Shown here: positions 25,784 to 33,874 of the stretch, piece after piece
How the letters are laid out: the number at the start of each line of letters is the position of its first letter
Numbering within the stretch: position 1 is the stretch's first letter
Origin: CAYOHG01 sp964465125
Lineage (GTDB): Bacteria > Planctomycetota > Phycisphaerae > UBA1845 > Fen-1342
NCBI GenBank assembly: GCA_964465125.1
Contig: CAYXIO010000001.1
Span: 124,001-188,000, forward strand
DNA: 64,000 bases
Direction: 5' to 3'
Made by a program: the position numbers and the translations under genes
The notes under the pieces: model-generated
What the model was told of the DNA's origin: nothing
The model's database searches: none
The model's input: the letters and a program-made list of their open reading frames with translations, nothing else

Positions 25784-27433
25784 CTACTCTCCGGCGATGG
25801 CACGGTCATCGTCGCCCGGCTGTGAAAATAGGTAAGTACGCTTGTACTGCTCCATCGTTGATCGTCGGGCCGTCGCGTCACGCCGATCCAATTCCCGAAA
25901 GATCTGCGCGCAGACTTGTCGAACGCGTGCGGGACCGAGCCGGGCCGACCGGCGGCGCGATGCGTACTCGTCGTTTTGCGCGCACAACGCCTCATCGATC
26001 GCCTCGGCCAACTCCGGGCTCGCCGGCAGCGTCGTCGTGACGCGATACCACGGCGGGTCGCCCCAGCAAGGCGCGGCAATGAACTCCGCGGGGGCCAGCC
26101 CTAGCTCGCGCCGAACCTGGTCCATCGCGGCGACGAGCTGATTCTCGGTGAGCTTCTCGCCGGCGACGGATGAGATCCGCCCGGCTCGGTGCAGGAACTC
26201 CAGCAACGGTGTGCCGTGCACCCGCCCGCGGACTCGAACCACGTCGTCAAGCCGATAACGAAGCAGCCCGCTGTCATTGCTCAGCACGACGACATAGTCC
26301 TGCCCCGGCTCCAGTTCCGAGGCCAGCAAGGTCGTGGGCCGCGGCGATTCGGCTTCCGCCAGCGGGATGAACTCGAAGAACGCCGCTTGCGGGTCGAGAA
26401 CGCCCGCCGGCGTGCCGTCGTTCAGCGGGATCGTCACCCGCCCCTCGCTCGCCAGCAGGCCCACGTCGCGGACCGGGAGGTCGCCGTACGCCTCGCGCAG
26501 CCGCGGCAGGTAGTGCGAGAGGCTTCCGCCGGTCCAGCAGGCCAGAAACGCGAGCTTCCAGTAGTCGCGCGGGAAGAGCCCGCCGCGCTCCGTCCGAAGG
26601 CGCTCCAATTCGGCGGCGCGCTGCCGCGCCGAGCGCAGGACGCGGCTGACCTCGGACCGTACCCTCTCATCCGGCACGAGTGTCGCATCGAGCGAACCGT
26701 CGCGAACGTCGCGGATCAGGGTTTCGCTGTGCTGATCGGCGACCTGTGCCAGCCGGATAAGCGTCGCTGGATTGGCCGTAATCGCAAAGGCGACGTCGCG
26801 CGCCACGGCCAGACGCATCAGGGCGTAGTACTTCGCCTGGGGATCGGAGAGGCGGCTGAGGGCCGGAGGGCCGACGTAGAAGCGCCGGACGATGGACTTC
26901 TGCGTCCGCGCCAGCAGCCCGGTGATGGCGCCGCAGGGGATGCCGGCGGCGGTGTGCGACTCGTCCCATCGTCCGCTGACCTGGAGGATGCTGCGCAGGA
27001 CGGCCTCCGGGTGATCGCTGAGCAGCTTGAGTCCGAACGTGTTCCAGCCGCGTCGGTATTGGCGGACGAATCCCGGGGTCACCGGGACGAGCTTGGGCAG
27101 CGCGGTGGTTCCGCTGGAGGTCGCGAACATGACGACCGGGATTCCGGCCGCGAACAGGGCGCGCGTCTCGCCGGCGGCGACGCGCTCGATCCAGGGGCGA
27201 AGCGCCTCGTAGCTGTTCAGCGGAACGGCCCGTCGGAAATCGACGACCGTTCGGACGGCGTGCAGGCCCAGCCCTGCGGCATAGGCGCTTCCAGCCACGC
27301 AGCGGAGAACGCGCGACAGCGTCCGTTGCTGAGTCTCCGGCGAGGTTTGCAGTGATCGTTCGAAGCTGCGGTAGACGCCCGCCGCATGCCAGAAGGCGAA
27401 TTGGGCGGCGATGCGTTCGAGGAGCGTCCCCAC
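25784..27433 (-). CDS. GH3-family acyl-adenylate-forming enzyme
   Basis: 549 residues from a GTG at 27433 (GGAG 7 nt upstream; an adjacent GTG at 27436 is also possible). It belongs to the GH3 auxin-responsive family, bacterial branch: ATP-binding 'FATSSGTTALPKLVPVT', then 'LLRYRLDDVVRVRG' and the late hinge 'GRISSVAGEKLTENQ'. Plant GH3 enzymes adenylate jasmonate, auxin or benzoates and couple them to amino acids; the bacterial substrates are unknown. Full length for the family. It lies 20 nt downstream of an alpha/beta hydrolase gene, which suggests that the two act on the same acyl compound. Confidence 0.9.
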   Translation of the reverse strand: MGTLLERIAAQFAFWHAAGVYRSFERSLQTSPETQQRTLSRVLRCVAGSAYAAGLGLHAVRTVVDFRRAVPLNSYEALRPWIERVAAGETRALFAAGIPVVMFATSSGTTALPKLVPVTPGFVRQYRRGWNTFGLKLLSDHPEAVLRSILQVSGRWDESHTAAGIPCGAITGLLARTQKSIVRRFYVGPPALSRLSDPQAKYYALMRLAVARDVAFAITANPATLIRLAQVADQHSETLIRDVRDGSLDATLVPDERVRSEVSRVLRSARQRAAELERLRTERGGLFPRDYWKLAFLACWTGGSLSHYLPRLREAYGDLPVRDVGLLASEGRVTIPLNDGTPAGVLDPQAAFFEFIPLAEAESPRPTTLLASELEPGQDYVVVLSNDSGLLRYRLDDVVRVRGRVHGTPLLEFLHRAGRISSVAGEKLTENQLVAAMDQVRRELGLAPAEFIAAPCWGDPPWYRVTTTLPASPELAEAIDEALCAQNDEYASRRRSARLGPARVRQVCAQIFRELDRRDATARRSTMEQYKRTYLFSQPGDDDRAIAGE

Positions 27434-27453
27434 CACGGCACTCCATCGATCGG

Positions 27454-28554
27454 TTAGATCACCAGCCGATCCGGCACCGCGGGCTCGGCCGGCCGAGGCG
27501 CCGGCGCCGACCAGTCGTCGCGCGGAGCGTCGGCGGCGTGGGTTGCGGTCTCGGCCGGCTCGGCGCTGGCCAGGTGCCGAAAGAAGAAGCCGACCAGCAG
27601 GGCGGCGTATCGCTCCGGATGAAGCAGCGCCGCCTGGTTGTGCCGGGCCCCGGGTGCGATCCAGAGATACTTCGGCTGGGCGGCCAGCGAATACAGCAGT
27701 TGGCTCTGCTCGACCGGCAGGTAGCTGTCGCGCTCGCCGTGGATGAACAGCAGCGGCCGCGGCTGCATCTGCTGAATCGCCTTTCGCACGGAAAGGAAGC
27801 GGCAATTGAATTCGCGCTGCGCGAATCGGATCATCACCCAGCGCAGGAAGCGCCAGAACATGGGCGGGTGGTTTTCGTAGACCACGCGGACCTTGGCGAA
27901 GATGTAGGCCCAGCGCTTCATGAAGTATTCGACCATGCAGTCGGTGCTGAAGGCGCCGTCGACGGCGATGGCGCGGATCGCGGGATCTTCCGCCGCCGCC
28001 AGAATCGCCGCGCAGGCGCCGCGCGAGACCCCGACGACGCCCAGCTCGCGCGGGCGGCCCTGCGATTCAAGCCAGTTCAGGGTGAAGGCGAGCGCGCCGC
28101 GCATGTCGTAGAGCTCGCGGTCGGAGACCCACTGCCGCGGGGTGTAGCCGGGATCGCCGTTCGAACGCCCGTGCCCGCGGAAATCGAAGGCGAAGATGTC
28201 GTAGCCCGCGTCCAGCAGCGGCCGGCAGTATCGGGCGCAGGAGTAGAGGTCAGAGCAGAATTCGTGCGCGAAGAGGATCAGACCGCGCGGCTCGGGGCAG
28301 CTCGAACGCAGCAGCATGCCGTTCAGCCGCAGCCCGTCGTACGCGGTCAGCGCGACGTTTTCGCCTTCGAGCCGGTCGAAATCGAGCGGACCGCGCGCCA
28401 GCGGGGGCTCGGTGCTGCGCATGATGTTGATCGCGATGCGGATGTACTTCATCAGCACCTGGGCGGGAACCGCGATCAGCACGACCACCGTCGATGCGAT
28501 CGCCACGATCGCCCAGTTGTGAGTCAGGAAATCCAGCAACGACCAACCCGGCAA
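27454..28554 (-). CDS. Membrane-anchored alpha/beta hydrolase
   Basis: 366 residues from a TTG at 28554 preceded by GGGGAGG, a better site than any ATG. One N-terminal membrane helix (IVAIASTVVVLIAVPAQVLM) precedes a hydrolase domain with 'FDFRGHGRSNG', nucleophile S177 in GVSRG, the acid in 'HGERDSYLP' and His in 'GARHNQA'. Likely an esterase, thioesterase or lipase-like enzyme on the membrane face. The C-terminal 35 residues are Ala/Pro-rich. First gene of a two-gene unit with the GH3 enzyme. Confidence 0.9.
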   Translation of the reverse strand: MPGWSLLDFLTHNWAIVAIASTVVVLIAVPAQVLMKYIRIAINIMRSTEPPLARGPLDFDRLEGENVALTAYDGLRLNGMLLRSSCPEPRGLILFAHEFCSDLYSCARYCRPLLDAGYDIFAFDFRGHGRSNGDPGYTPRQWVSDRELYDMRGALAFTLNWLESQGRPRELGVVGVSRGACAAILAAAEDPAIRAIAVDGAFSTDCMVEYFMKRWAYIFAKVRVVYENHPPMFWRFLRWVMIRFAQREFNCRFLSVRKAIQQMQPRPLLFIHGERDSYLPVEQSQLLYSLAAQPKYLWIAPGARHNQAALLHPERYAALLVGFFFRHLASAEPAETATHAADAPRDDWSAPAPRPAEPAVPDRLVI

Positions 28555-28669
28555 GGAGAACCCTCCCCAATCACCGACCCGACGCAACCGTTTCCTGATT
28601 GCGCACGGCGACCGCTGCCGCACGCCGCTGGGGCTGGGCTGCGATAGTAGTCGGGGCCTGCGGCGCCGT

Positions 28670-29146
28670 CTACGACTGGCGCAGCAGCGCTACGGCGTGA
28701 CACGCGATCGCCTCGCGCCGGCCGACCGCGTCCACGCCCTCATTGGTCTTGGCCTGTACGCCGACGGCCTCAGGCCGCAGGCCCAGCAACTCGACAATCG
28801 AAGCCCGGATGCGGGGCTTGGCGTCCTTAAGCCTGGGCCGCTCCGCCACGATCACCACGTCGACGTTGACCAGCTCGAAGCCGACCGCGCGAACGCGCCG
28901 CACAACCTCGCGCATCAGGACGCGGCTGTCGGCGTCCTTGAACGCCGGGTCGCTGTCCGGGAACAGCTCGCCGATGTCGCCCAGGCCGCTGGCGCCCAGC
29001 AGGGCGTCACACAGCGCGTGCAGCACGACGTCGGCATCGCTGTGTCCGCGCAGGCCGAGGTCGCTCTCGACTCGCACGCCGCCGAGAATCAGCGCGCGAT
29101 CCGGGTCGGTCCGGTGCAGGTCATATCCGATGCCTGTGCGATACAT
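28670..29146 (-). CDS. ispF: 2-C-methyl-D-erythritol 2,4-cyclodiphosphate synthase
   Basis: 158 residues, the standard length. It cyclises CDP-methylerythritol 2-phosphate in the non-mevalonate isoprenoid pathway. Metal ligands D9 and H11 are in 'GYDLHR', the next His is in 'GHSDADVVLHAL', and the C-terminal 'KTNEGVDAVGRREAIACHA' is the family signature. The ATG at 29146 has GGAG upstream. No ispD is adjacent, unlike in many bacteria. Divergent from the glycosyltransferase gene, 84 nt away. Confidence 0.96.
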   Translation of the reverse strand: MYRTGIGYDLHRTDPDRALILGGVRVESDLGLRGHSDADVVLHALCDALLGASGLGDIGELFPDSDPAFKDADSRVLMREVVRRVRAVGFELVNVDVVIVAERPRLKDAKPRIRASIVELLGLRPEAVGVQAKTNEGVDAVGRREAIACHAVALLRQS

Positions 29147-29230
29147 CCGAGCGGCTCCGTGCCGCGCCGCGTCCCGCTGGCGGCGCGTAGCGCCCGGCAG
29201 TGTATCGTGGCGGGCGGAGGCTGGCATATC

Positions 29231-31690
29231 ATGCCGGCCTGCCGGCCGCGCGGAGACTCCGATCCCTCCGGCGGGCGATCGCTTGGAGATTCCGCCCTGG
29301 ACCGAACCGACACCGCAGCCTCGCCTCCGCCGCAGTCCAGCCGCACGCCCCTGCGACTGGTGTTTGTGTCGTGGGAATTCCCGCCCGAGTTCGGCGGCGG
29401 GATCGGGACCTACGTGGACGCCGTCACGCGCACGCTGGCAGCGCGCGGGCACTCGGTCACGGTGCTGACGATCAGCTCCGCCGGCTATCCGCTGCGCGAG
29501 GAGCGCAACCGTGTGTGCGTGCTGCGCGTGCCGCTGGCCGGCAACGTCCGCGAGGGACCGGTCGAGACCCTGCGCACCTGGCAGGCCCGCGCGGATGCGG
29601 TCGCCGATGCGCTTGTGAAACTCGTCCGCGGCGGCGTGGACCTGATTGAATTCCCCGACTACCGCGGCGAGGGCGTCAGCTACCTGTCGCTGAGCGAGCC
29701 GGCCTCACGTCCCGTCTGCGTCGCACGGCTGCACACGCCGCTGTCCGTGCTGTATCGCTTCAACCGATCGCACACCCGCTATGCCGTGCTGGAGGAGTTC
29801 GAGCACGAAGCCCTGCGCCGCGCGGGTCGGCTAGTCTCGCCATCTCGAGTGCTCGCGCAGGAGATGCGCGGCGCGCTGGGCGACGCGCCGATCGAGCATT
29901 CGCCGCATCCGGTCGATCCCGATTTTCTCCGCGACTTCGGCCCCCGACCGAGCGAGTCCGACGACGTGCTCTACGTCGGCCGCCTGGAAGAGCGCAAGGG
30001 CGTCGAGACGCTCGTTGCGGCGGGCTTGCGCTTGCTCGAAGCCTGCCCCGCCGCCCGACTCAAGCTCATCGGCGGCGACACCGAGCGCTCGTCCGACCAG
30101 CCGTCGATGAAGGCCTGGCTTCAGCGGCAGATTCCCGGCCGGCTGGCCGGGCGAGTCCAGTTTGTCGACAAGCTGCCGCGGGCCGAGCTGATCGAGCAGT
30201 ACCGCGCCGCGCGCCTGTGCGTGTTTCCGTCGCACTTTGAGAATTTCCCGAACACCTGCCTCGAGGCCATGGCGCTCGGCTCGTGCGTCATCGCGGGCGC
30301 TCACTCCGGCATGGCGGAGATGATCGAGGCAGGGGTCAGCGGCGTGCTGGTGCCCTCCGGCGCTGGGGCGCCGCTGGCGGAAGCGCTGATCGACTGGTTC
30401 CGTCGACCGTTCGCCGAGAGGCAGACGATGGGGGCGGCCGCCGCGGCGCGCATTCGAGCGCGCTACCACCCGGACGTGATCGCCGGCGAGCTCGAACGCC
30501 TGTACGAGCGCTACGTGAGCGAACATCAGGGCCCATCGCCGCGCGCGACGCCCGTTGCAGCGCGCCAGGCGCGGCCGACCGGCTCGCCGGATCAGCGCGT
30601 TGCCGTGGTGATTCCGTGCTTCAATCACGGCAAGTTCCTGCCCGAGGCGATCGCCAGCGTTCGCGCTCAGACCGTCGCGGTCGGCGAACTGGTCGTCGTG
30701 GATGACGGCTCGACCGACGAGCACACCCTCCGCGAACTGGATCGAACGGAGCGGCAGGGCATTCGCGTGATTCACCAGCCGAATGCCGGCTTGTCGGCCG
30801 CGCGCAACACGGGCGTGCGCGCGACGAGCGCGCCGTTCTACCTGCCGCTCGACGCGGACGACCGCATCGCGCCGGACTTCATCGAAGCGCTGCTCCCGCC
30901 GCTGATCGAAGATTCGGCGCTCGGCTATTCCTACTGCCAGGCGCAGTTCTTCGGTGCGTCGAGCGGCGCCTGGGAGTGTCCGCCCTACGATCCGCGCCGG
31001 CTGCTGGTGGAGAACCTGAGCGTTGCCAGCGCGATCGTGCGGCGGCAGGCGTTCGACCAGGTCGGCGGCTACAGCACGGACATGGTGCACGGCTTCGAGG
31101 ACTGGGATTTCTGGATCGCGCTGCTGTCGATCGGCTGGCACGGGCGCTGCACGCCGCGGCCGCTGTTCTTTTACCGCAAGCACGCGGGCGGCTCGATGCT
31201 CAGCGAGACGCAGAAGCGCCGGCACGAAATGGTTCAGCGCATGATCGAGCACCACCGCGGCCTGTTCGCCTCGACGCTCGAGGTCGCGTTTACGCAGAAG
31301 GACTCGATGTTCTTCTCGGCGCATCTTGACGCGTGGCGGCTGCGCGAGGCGCTGGCGCGGCAGGGCGGATCGGCGGCGATCAGCACGGTGGACAACGAGC
31401 TGCACCAGGCGCTCGTCGCCAGCGCGGAGCTGAACTACATCGAAAACTCGCGATTCTGGAAGCTGTTGCAGTCGTTCAAGCGCAATCCGCTGTATCGCGC
31501 CTATGCGAGACTGCGTTTCGGCGCGGAGTGGGACCGCCCGCCGGCGGGCGAGGATCCGCGCGTTCGACTCGACCGCATCAAGTCGAGCCGGGCGTATCGT
31601 GCGATCCAGGCGGTGAAGCGATCGTCGTTCTATCGCATGTACGCGCGCCGCAAGTACGGCTCAGAATTCGACCGTCCGGCGGAGGGGTAG
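29231..31690 (+). CDS. Bifunctional glycosyltransferase: GT4 domain fused to GT2 domain
   Basis: 819 residues from the ATG at 29231 (GGAGG about 10 nt upstream). Residues 45-410 form a GT-B retaining transferase: 'VSWEFPPEFGGGIGTYV', 'LYVGRLEERKGVETLV', 'PSHFENFPNTCLEAMALG'. Residues 440-690 form a GT-A inverting transferase: 'VAVVIPCFNHGKFLPEAIAS', 'VVVDDGSTD', 'LPLDADDRI' and 'FEDWDFWIAL'. The last 81 residues are a duplicated 32-residue motif at 739-770 and 785-816 ending EWDRP and EFDRP. It should add two different sugars in sequence, probably for surface glycan or glycoprotein. No N-terminal signal: cytoplasmic. Confidence 0.94.
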   Translation: MPACRPRGDSDPSGGRSLGDSALDRTDTAASPPPQSSRTPLRLVFVSWEFPPEFGGGIGTYVDAVTRTLAARGHSVTVLTISSAGYPLREERNRVCVLRVPLAGNVREGPVETLRTWQARADAVADALVKLVRGGVDLIEFPDYRGEGVSYLSLSEPASRPVCVARLHTPLSVLYRFNRSHTRYAVLEEFEHEALRRAGRLVSPSRVLAQEMRGALGDAPIEHSPHPVDPDFLRDFGPRPSESDDVLYVGRLEERKGVETLVAAGLRLLEACPAARLKLIGGDTERSSDQPSMKAWLQRQIPGRLAGRVQFVDKLPRAELIEQYRAARLCVFPSHFENFPNTCLEAMALGSCVIAGAHSGMAEMIEAGVSGVLVPSGAGAPLAEALIDWFRRPFAERQTMGAAAAARIRARYHPDVIAGELERLYERYVSEHQGPSPRATPVAARQARPTGSPDQRVAVVIPCFNHGKFLPEAIASVRAQTVAVGELVVVDDGSTDEHTLRELDRTERQGIRVIHQPNAGLSAARNTGVRATSAPFYLPLDADDRIAPDFIEALLPPLIEDSALGYSYCQAQFFGASSGAWECPPYDPRRLLVENLSVASAIVRRQAFDQVGGYSTDMVHGFEDWDFWIALLSIGWHGRCTPRPLFFYRKHAGGSMLSETQKRRHEMVQRMIEHHRGLFASTLEVAFTQKDSMFFSAHLDAWRLREALARQGGSAAISTVDNELHQALVASAELNYIENSRFWKLLQSFKRNPLYRAYARLRFGAEWDRPPAGEDPRVRLDRIKSSRAYRAIQAVKRSSFYRMYARRKYGSEFDRPAEG

Positions 31691-31716
31691 AGAAAAAGGG
31701 GCTGGGCCCTCCTTAA

Positions 31717-31746
31717 GCCAGGCGTTGAGTCGCCTGGCATCTTTCG
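31717..31746 (+). terminator. Terminator of the glycosyltransferase gene
   Basis: An 8-bp perfect stem GCCAGGCG / CGCCTGGC with a 6-nt loop, 27 nt past the stop codon, followed by ATCTTTCG. Moderate U-tract. Confidence 0.55.
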
Positions 31747-32060
31747 TGCGCCCTCCGGGCGAGCTGGCCTGTGGGTAGACGCGAGGATCACGAGCGAATG
31801 CTCAGGCGGCGGCGAGGCTCCGTTTCCGCCCGCCTTGTCTTGTGTCGAAGCGCCGGGCGGCCGCCGTGCGCGTTGCAGGCGACAAAGCGATGGCCGGTGC
31901 GAACGCTGAGCCGTCCGCGCCGGCGGCGCGCCCGGATGAAACCGGCGCCGAGCACGCCCGTTCGCCGAACGTATCGATGGTCGGGCGCGGCTCGTGGAGG
32001 TCTCTCAGTCCGCGCTCGCACTTCATCGCTCTTAACGGTTCCTGGCCACAGCGCAAACAA

Positions 32061-32089
32061 GCGGCCGGCGGATCAGCTCCACCGGCCGC
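32061..32089 (-). terminator. Terminator of the dockerin-tailed protein gene
   Basis: An 8-bp perfect stem GCGGCCGG / CCGGCCGC, 40 nt past the stop codon, followed on the minus strand by TTGTTTGCG. Confidence 0.6.
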
Positions 32090-32128
32090 AGCGCGTTCGG
32101 TTTGTGCAGGTCAGGAAGCGGGCTGCGC

Positions 32129-33511
32129 CTAGCAGCTTCCGCCGAAGTTGACTAACAGCCCGGACAGGTCGTCGAGGTCGACGTCGCCGTCGCCGTCGAG
32201 GTCGCCATCCTCATAGGACATGCCGCTGGTCTGGCCGAAGTTGGTCAGCATGATGCTGAGGTCGTCGAGGTCGACCACGCAGTCGCCGTTCAGGTCGCCG
32301 TTGATCGCGGCGCCCGGAGCGACGGTCGTGGTGCTGACCGAGCTGGGCGTGCCGGGCTTGAAGAGGCCGAGCGTGACGGCGGCGGTTCCCGGGGCGACGT
32401 CGCAGTCGAAGCGGAAGTTGTACAGCGTGCCCCAGCGCAGCGCGTTGGCGTCCGGGTTGGTAGCGTAATCTTCGGCGACGGTCCACGTCACCGCGCCGCC
32501 GGCAAAGCTGCCGGGCCAGTCGGTGCCGTTGAACGGCTCGCCGCTGTGGTAGTCGACATCGTGGAAGCCGATGTTCGTGACGGTCGCGCCGGCGGGCACC
32601 GGCACGCTGAACGAGCCGACCGAGCGGTCGGAGTTCATGTTCTGCACCGCGTACTCGTAGTGGTATTCGCCGCCGCCCAGGTCGGTCGCCTGGGCCGAGA
32701 CGATCAGCAGACCCTCGCCGGGGATCTGCACGTCGGTCTCAGTGACGGTGGCGTCATTGTCCTTCCACGCGCGAATGGCGGTCCGCTCGCGCTGGGTCGT
32801 GTCGTTCAGGGAGAGGCGCCACAGGCCGGCGCTCAGGCTCGGGGTCACCCGGCGGTAGGAGGCGTTGTTGTTGCCGTTGCCGTTGGCGGCGTCATCCGGG
32901 GAGACGTACTGGCCCTCGACGAAGTAGAGCGCGCCGGGGTTCTGGGCCGGGTCGATGTCGGTGATGCGCGCCTGGAGGCGCTTGTAGGTCGCGCCGCCGG
33001 TCTGACCCTGGCCGGCGTACGGGTACGAAAAGACGCCCGTGTGGGCGTTGACCTGGTACTTCGGCCCCATGCCGCCCTGCGAGCCGTTCAGGCTGGCGTC
33101 ATACGGATCGGAGCAGCCGACGCCCAGACGCGTGCCGTTGCCGTGCGGGGTGCAGGTGCAGCAGAGGCTCTGCTGAAGCGCGGTGAACCCGTGCTTGAGC
33201 CACGCCTGGCCGATGTGCTCGAAGCGCCCGTCCTTGAGACGGAAAAGATTCTGGCTGATCACGGGATGATTGGCGTTGTTGCCTTCCCAGAGAAGCTTGG
33301 CATCGCCCGGGTTGCACGAGATGGTTCCGACGGCAAAGGCGGCCGAGGTCCCATTGCTGCCGTAGGCAAGCACATTGTACAGGTCGCCGACGATCACGTC
33401 GGGACCGACCGGGCGATTGCAATCCGTCCAGGCGTGAGCCGTCGCGACCATTCCCCAACCGAGGACCAGCGCGCTTCCGATCGTCATCGCCGAGCGTGTC
33501 CACTTCTGCAT
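32129..33511 (-). CDS. Secreted protein with C-terminal dockerin-like EF-hand pair
   Basis: 460 residues from the ATG at 33511 with GGAGG 8 nt upstream. Signal peptide ends AHA. The main domain (30-385) is rich in Gly, Asn and Asp and has ten or so Cys including 'CCTCTPHGNG'; no known enzyme family was recognised, but the wording resembles the large group of planctomycete and myxobacterial secreted proteins that carry dockerin-like ends. Residues 400-460 hold two calcium loops, 'DLNGDCVVDLDDLSIML' and 'DLDGDGDVDLDDLSGLL'. In cellulosomes dockerins bind cohesins; no cohesin is present here. The same C-terminal type occurs in the beta-helix protein at 373-2292. Confidence 0.83.
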   Translation of the reverse strand: MQKWTRSAMTIGSALVLGWGMVATAHAWTDCNRPVGPDVIVGDLYNVLAYGSNGTSAAFAVGTISCNPGDAKLLWEGNNANHPVISQNLFRLKDGRFEHIGQAWLKHGFTALQQSLCCTCTPHGNGTRLGVGCSDPYDASLNGSQGGMGPKYQVNAHTGVFSYPYAGQGQTGGATYKRLQARITDIDPAQNPGALYFVEGQYVSPDDAANGNGNNNASYRRVTPSLSAGLWRLSLNDTTQRERTAIRAWKDNDATVTETDVQIPGEGLLIVSAQATDLGGGEYHYEYAVQNMNSDRSVGSFSVPVPAGATVTNIGFHDVDYHSGEPFNGTDWPGSFAGGAVTWTVAEDYATNPDANALRWGTLYNFRFDCDVAPGTAAVTLGLFKPGTPSSVSTTTVAPGAAINGDLNGDCVVDLDDLSIMLTNFGQTSGMSYEDGDLDGDGDVDLDDLSGLLVNFGGSC

Positions 33512-33874
33512 CTGCACAACCTCCAGGCCCTGAAACTACGTTGGCCGGCAAACCGATCACCGGCTCGACAGGCATATAAAGTCCCCTCGGGTGGGCGCTC
33601 GCCAATCCTGTGAGCGCAATACAATCGCCCGGGTCGGGCAACCGCTTCCAAGCTGCTCGATCGGACGGATCCTGCGTCGCCGGAAGGAGCTAACTCAGCC
33701 TACGGCGCAGGAGCACTGAACCCCTGATGGACGGACGAATCCCCTCGAAGAACTTCCAATCGCTAGATGCACTTGGCTCGCAGGGTGTTAGACTATGAGC
33801 GATTCGGCCTGGATGCAAGCGAAATCTCAGCCCTTTTTTCCGGGCCCTCCCGCGGCCTGCCTCAGGCGTAGCAC
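33512..33874. other. Divergent promoter region
   Basis: 363 nt between divergent genes, with no gene supported. It must hold the promoters of the dockerin-tailed gene and of the Fe-S protein gene; no convincing -35/-10 pair could be fixed by eye. Confidence 0.4.

Larger units (their letters stand above)
31691..32128. other. Convergent intergenic region with terminators
   Basis: 438 nt between convergent genes. Small open frames on both strands lack ribosome-binding sites. It holds a terminator for each neighbour, noted separately; the remainder shows nothing. Confidence 0.5.

Noticed and set aside
28697..29230. N-terminal extension of the glycosyltransferase
   Set aside because: This stretch of the open frame is antisense to ispF; the ATG at 29231 has the better ribosome-binding site and precedes the GT4 domain directly.
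29831..31405. A 524-codon minus-strand open frame
   Set aside because: Antisense of the glycosyltransferase fusion, with typical shadow-frame Arg/His/Ala composition.
31771..32151. Small open frames on both strands of the convergent gap
   Set aside because: No ribosome-binding site, no signal or domain, and the region carries two terminators.
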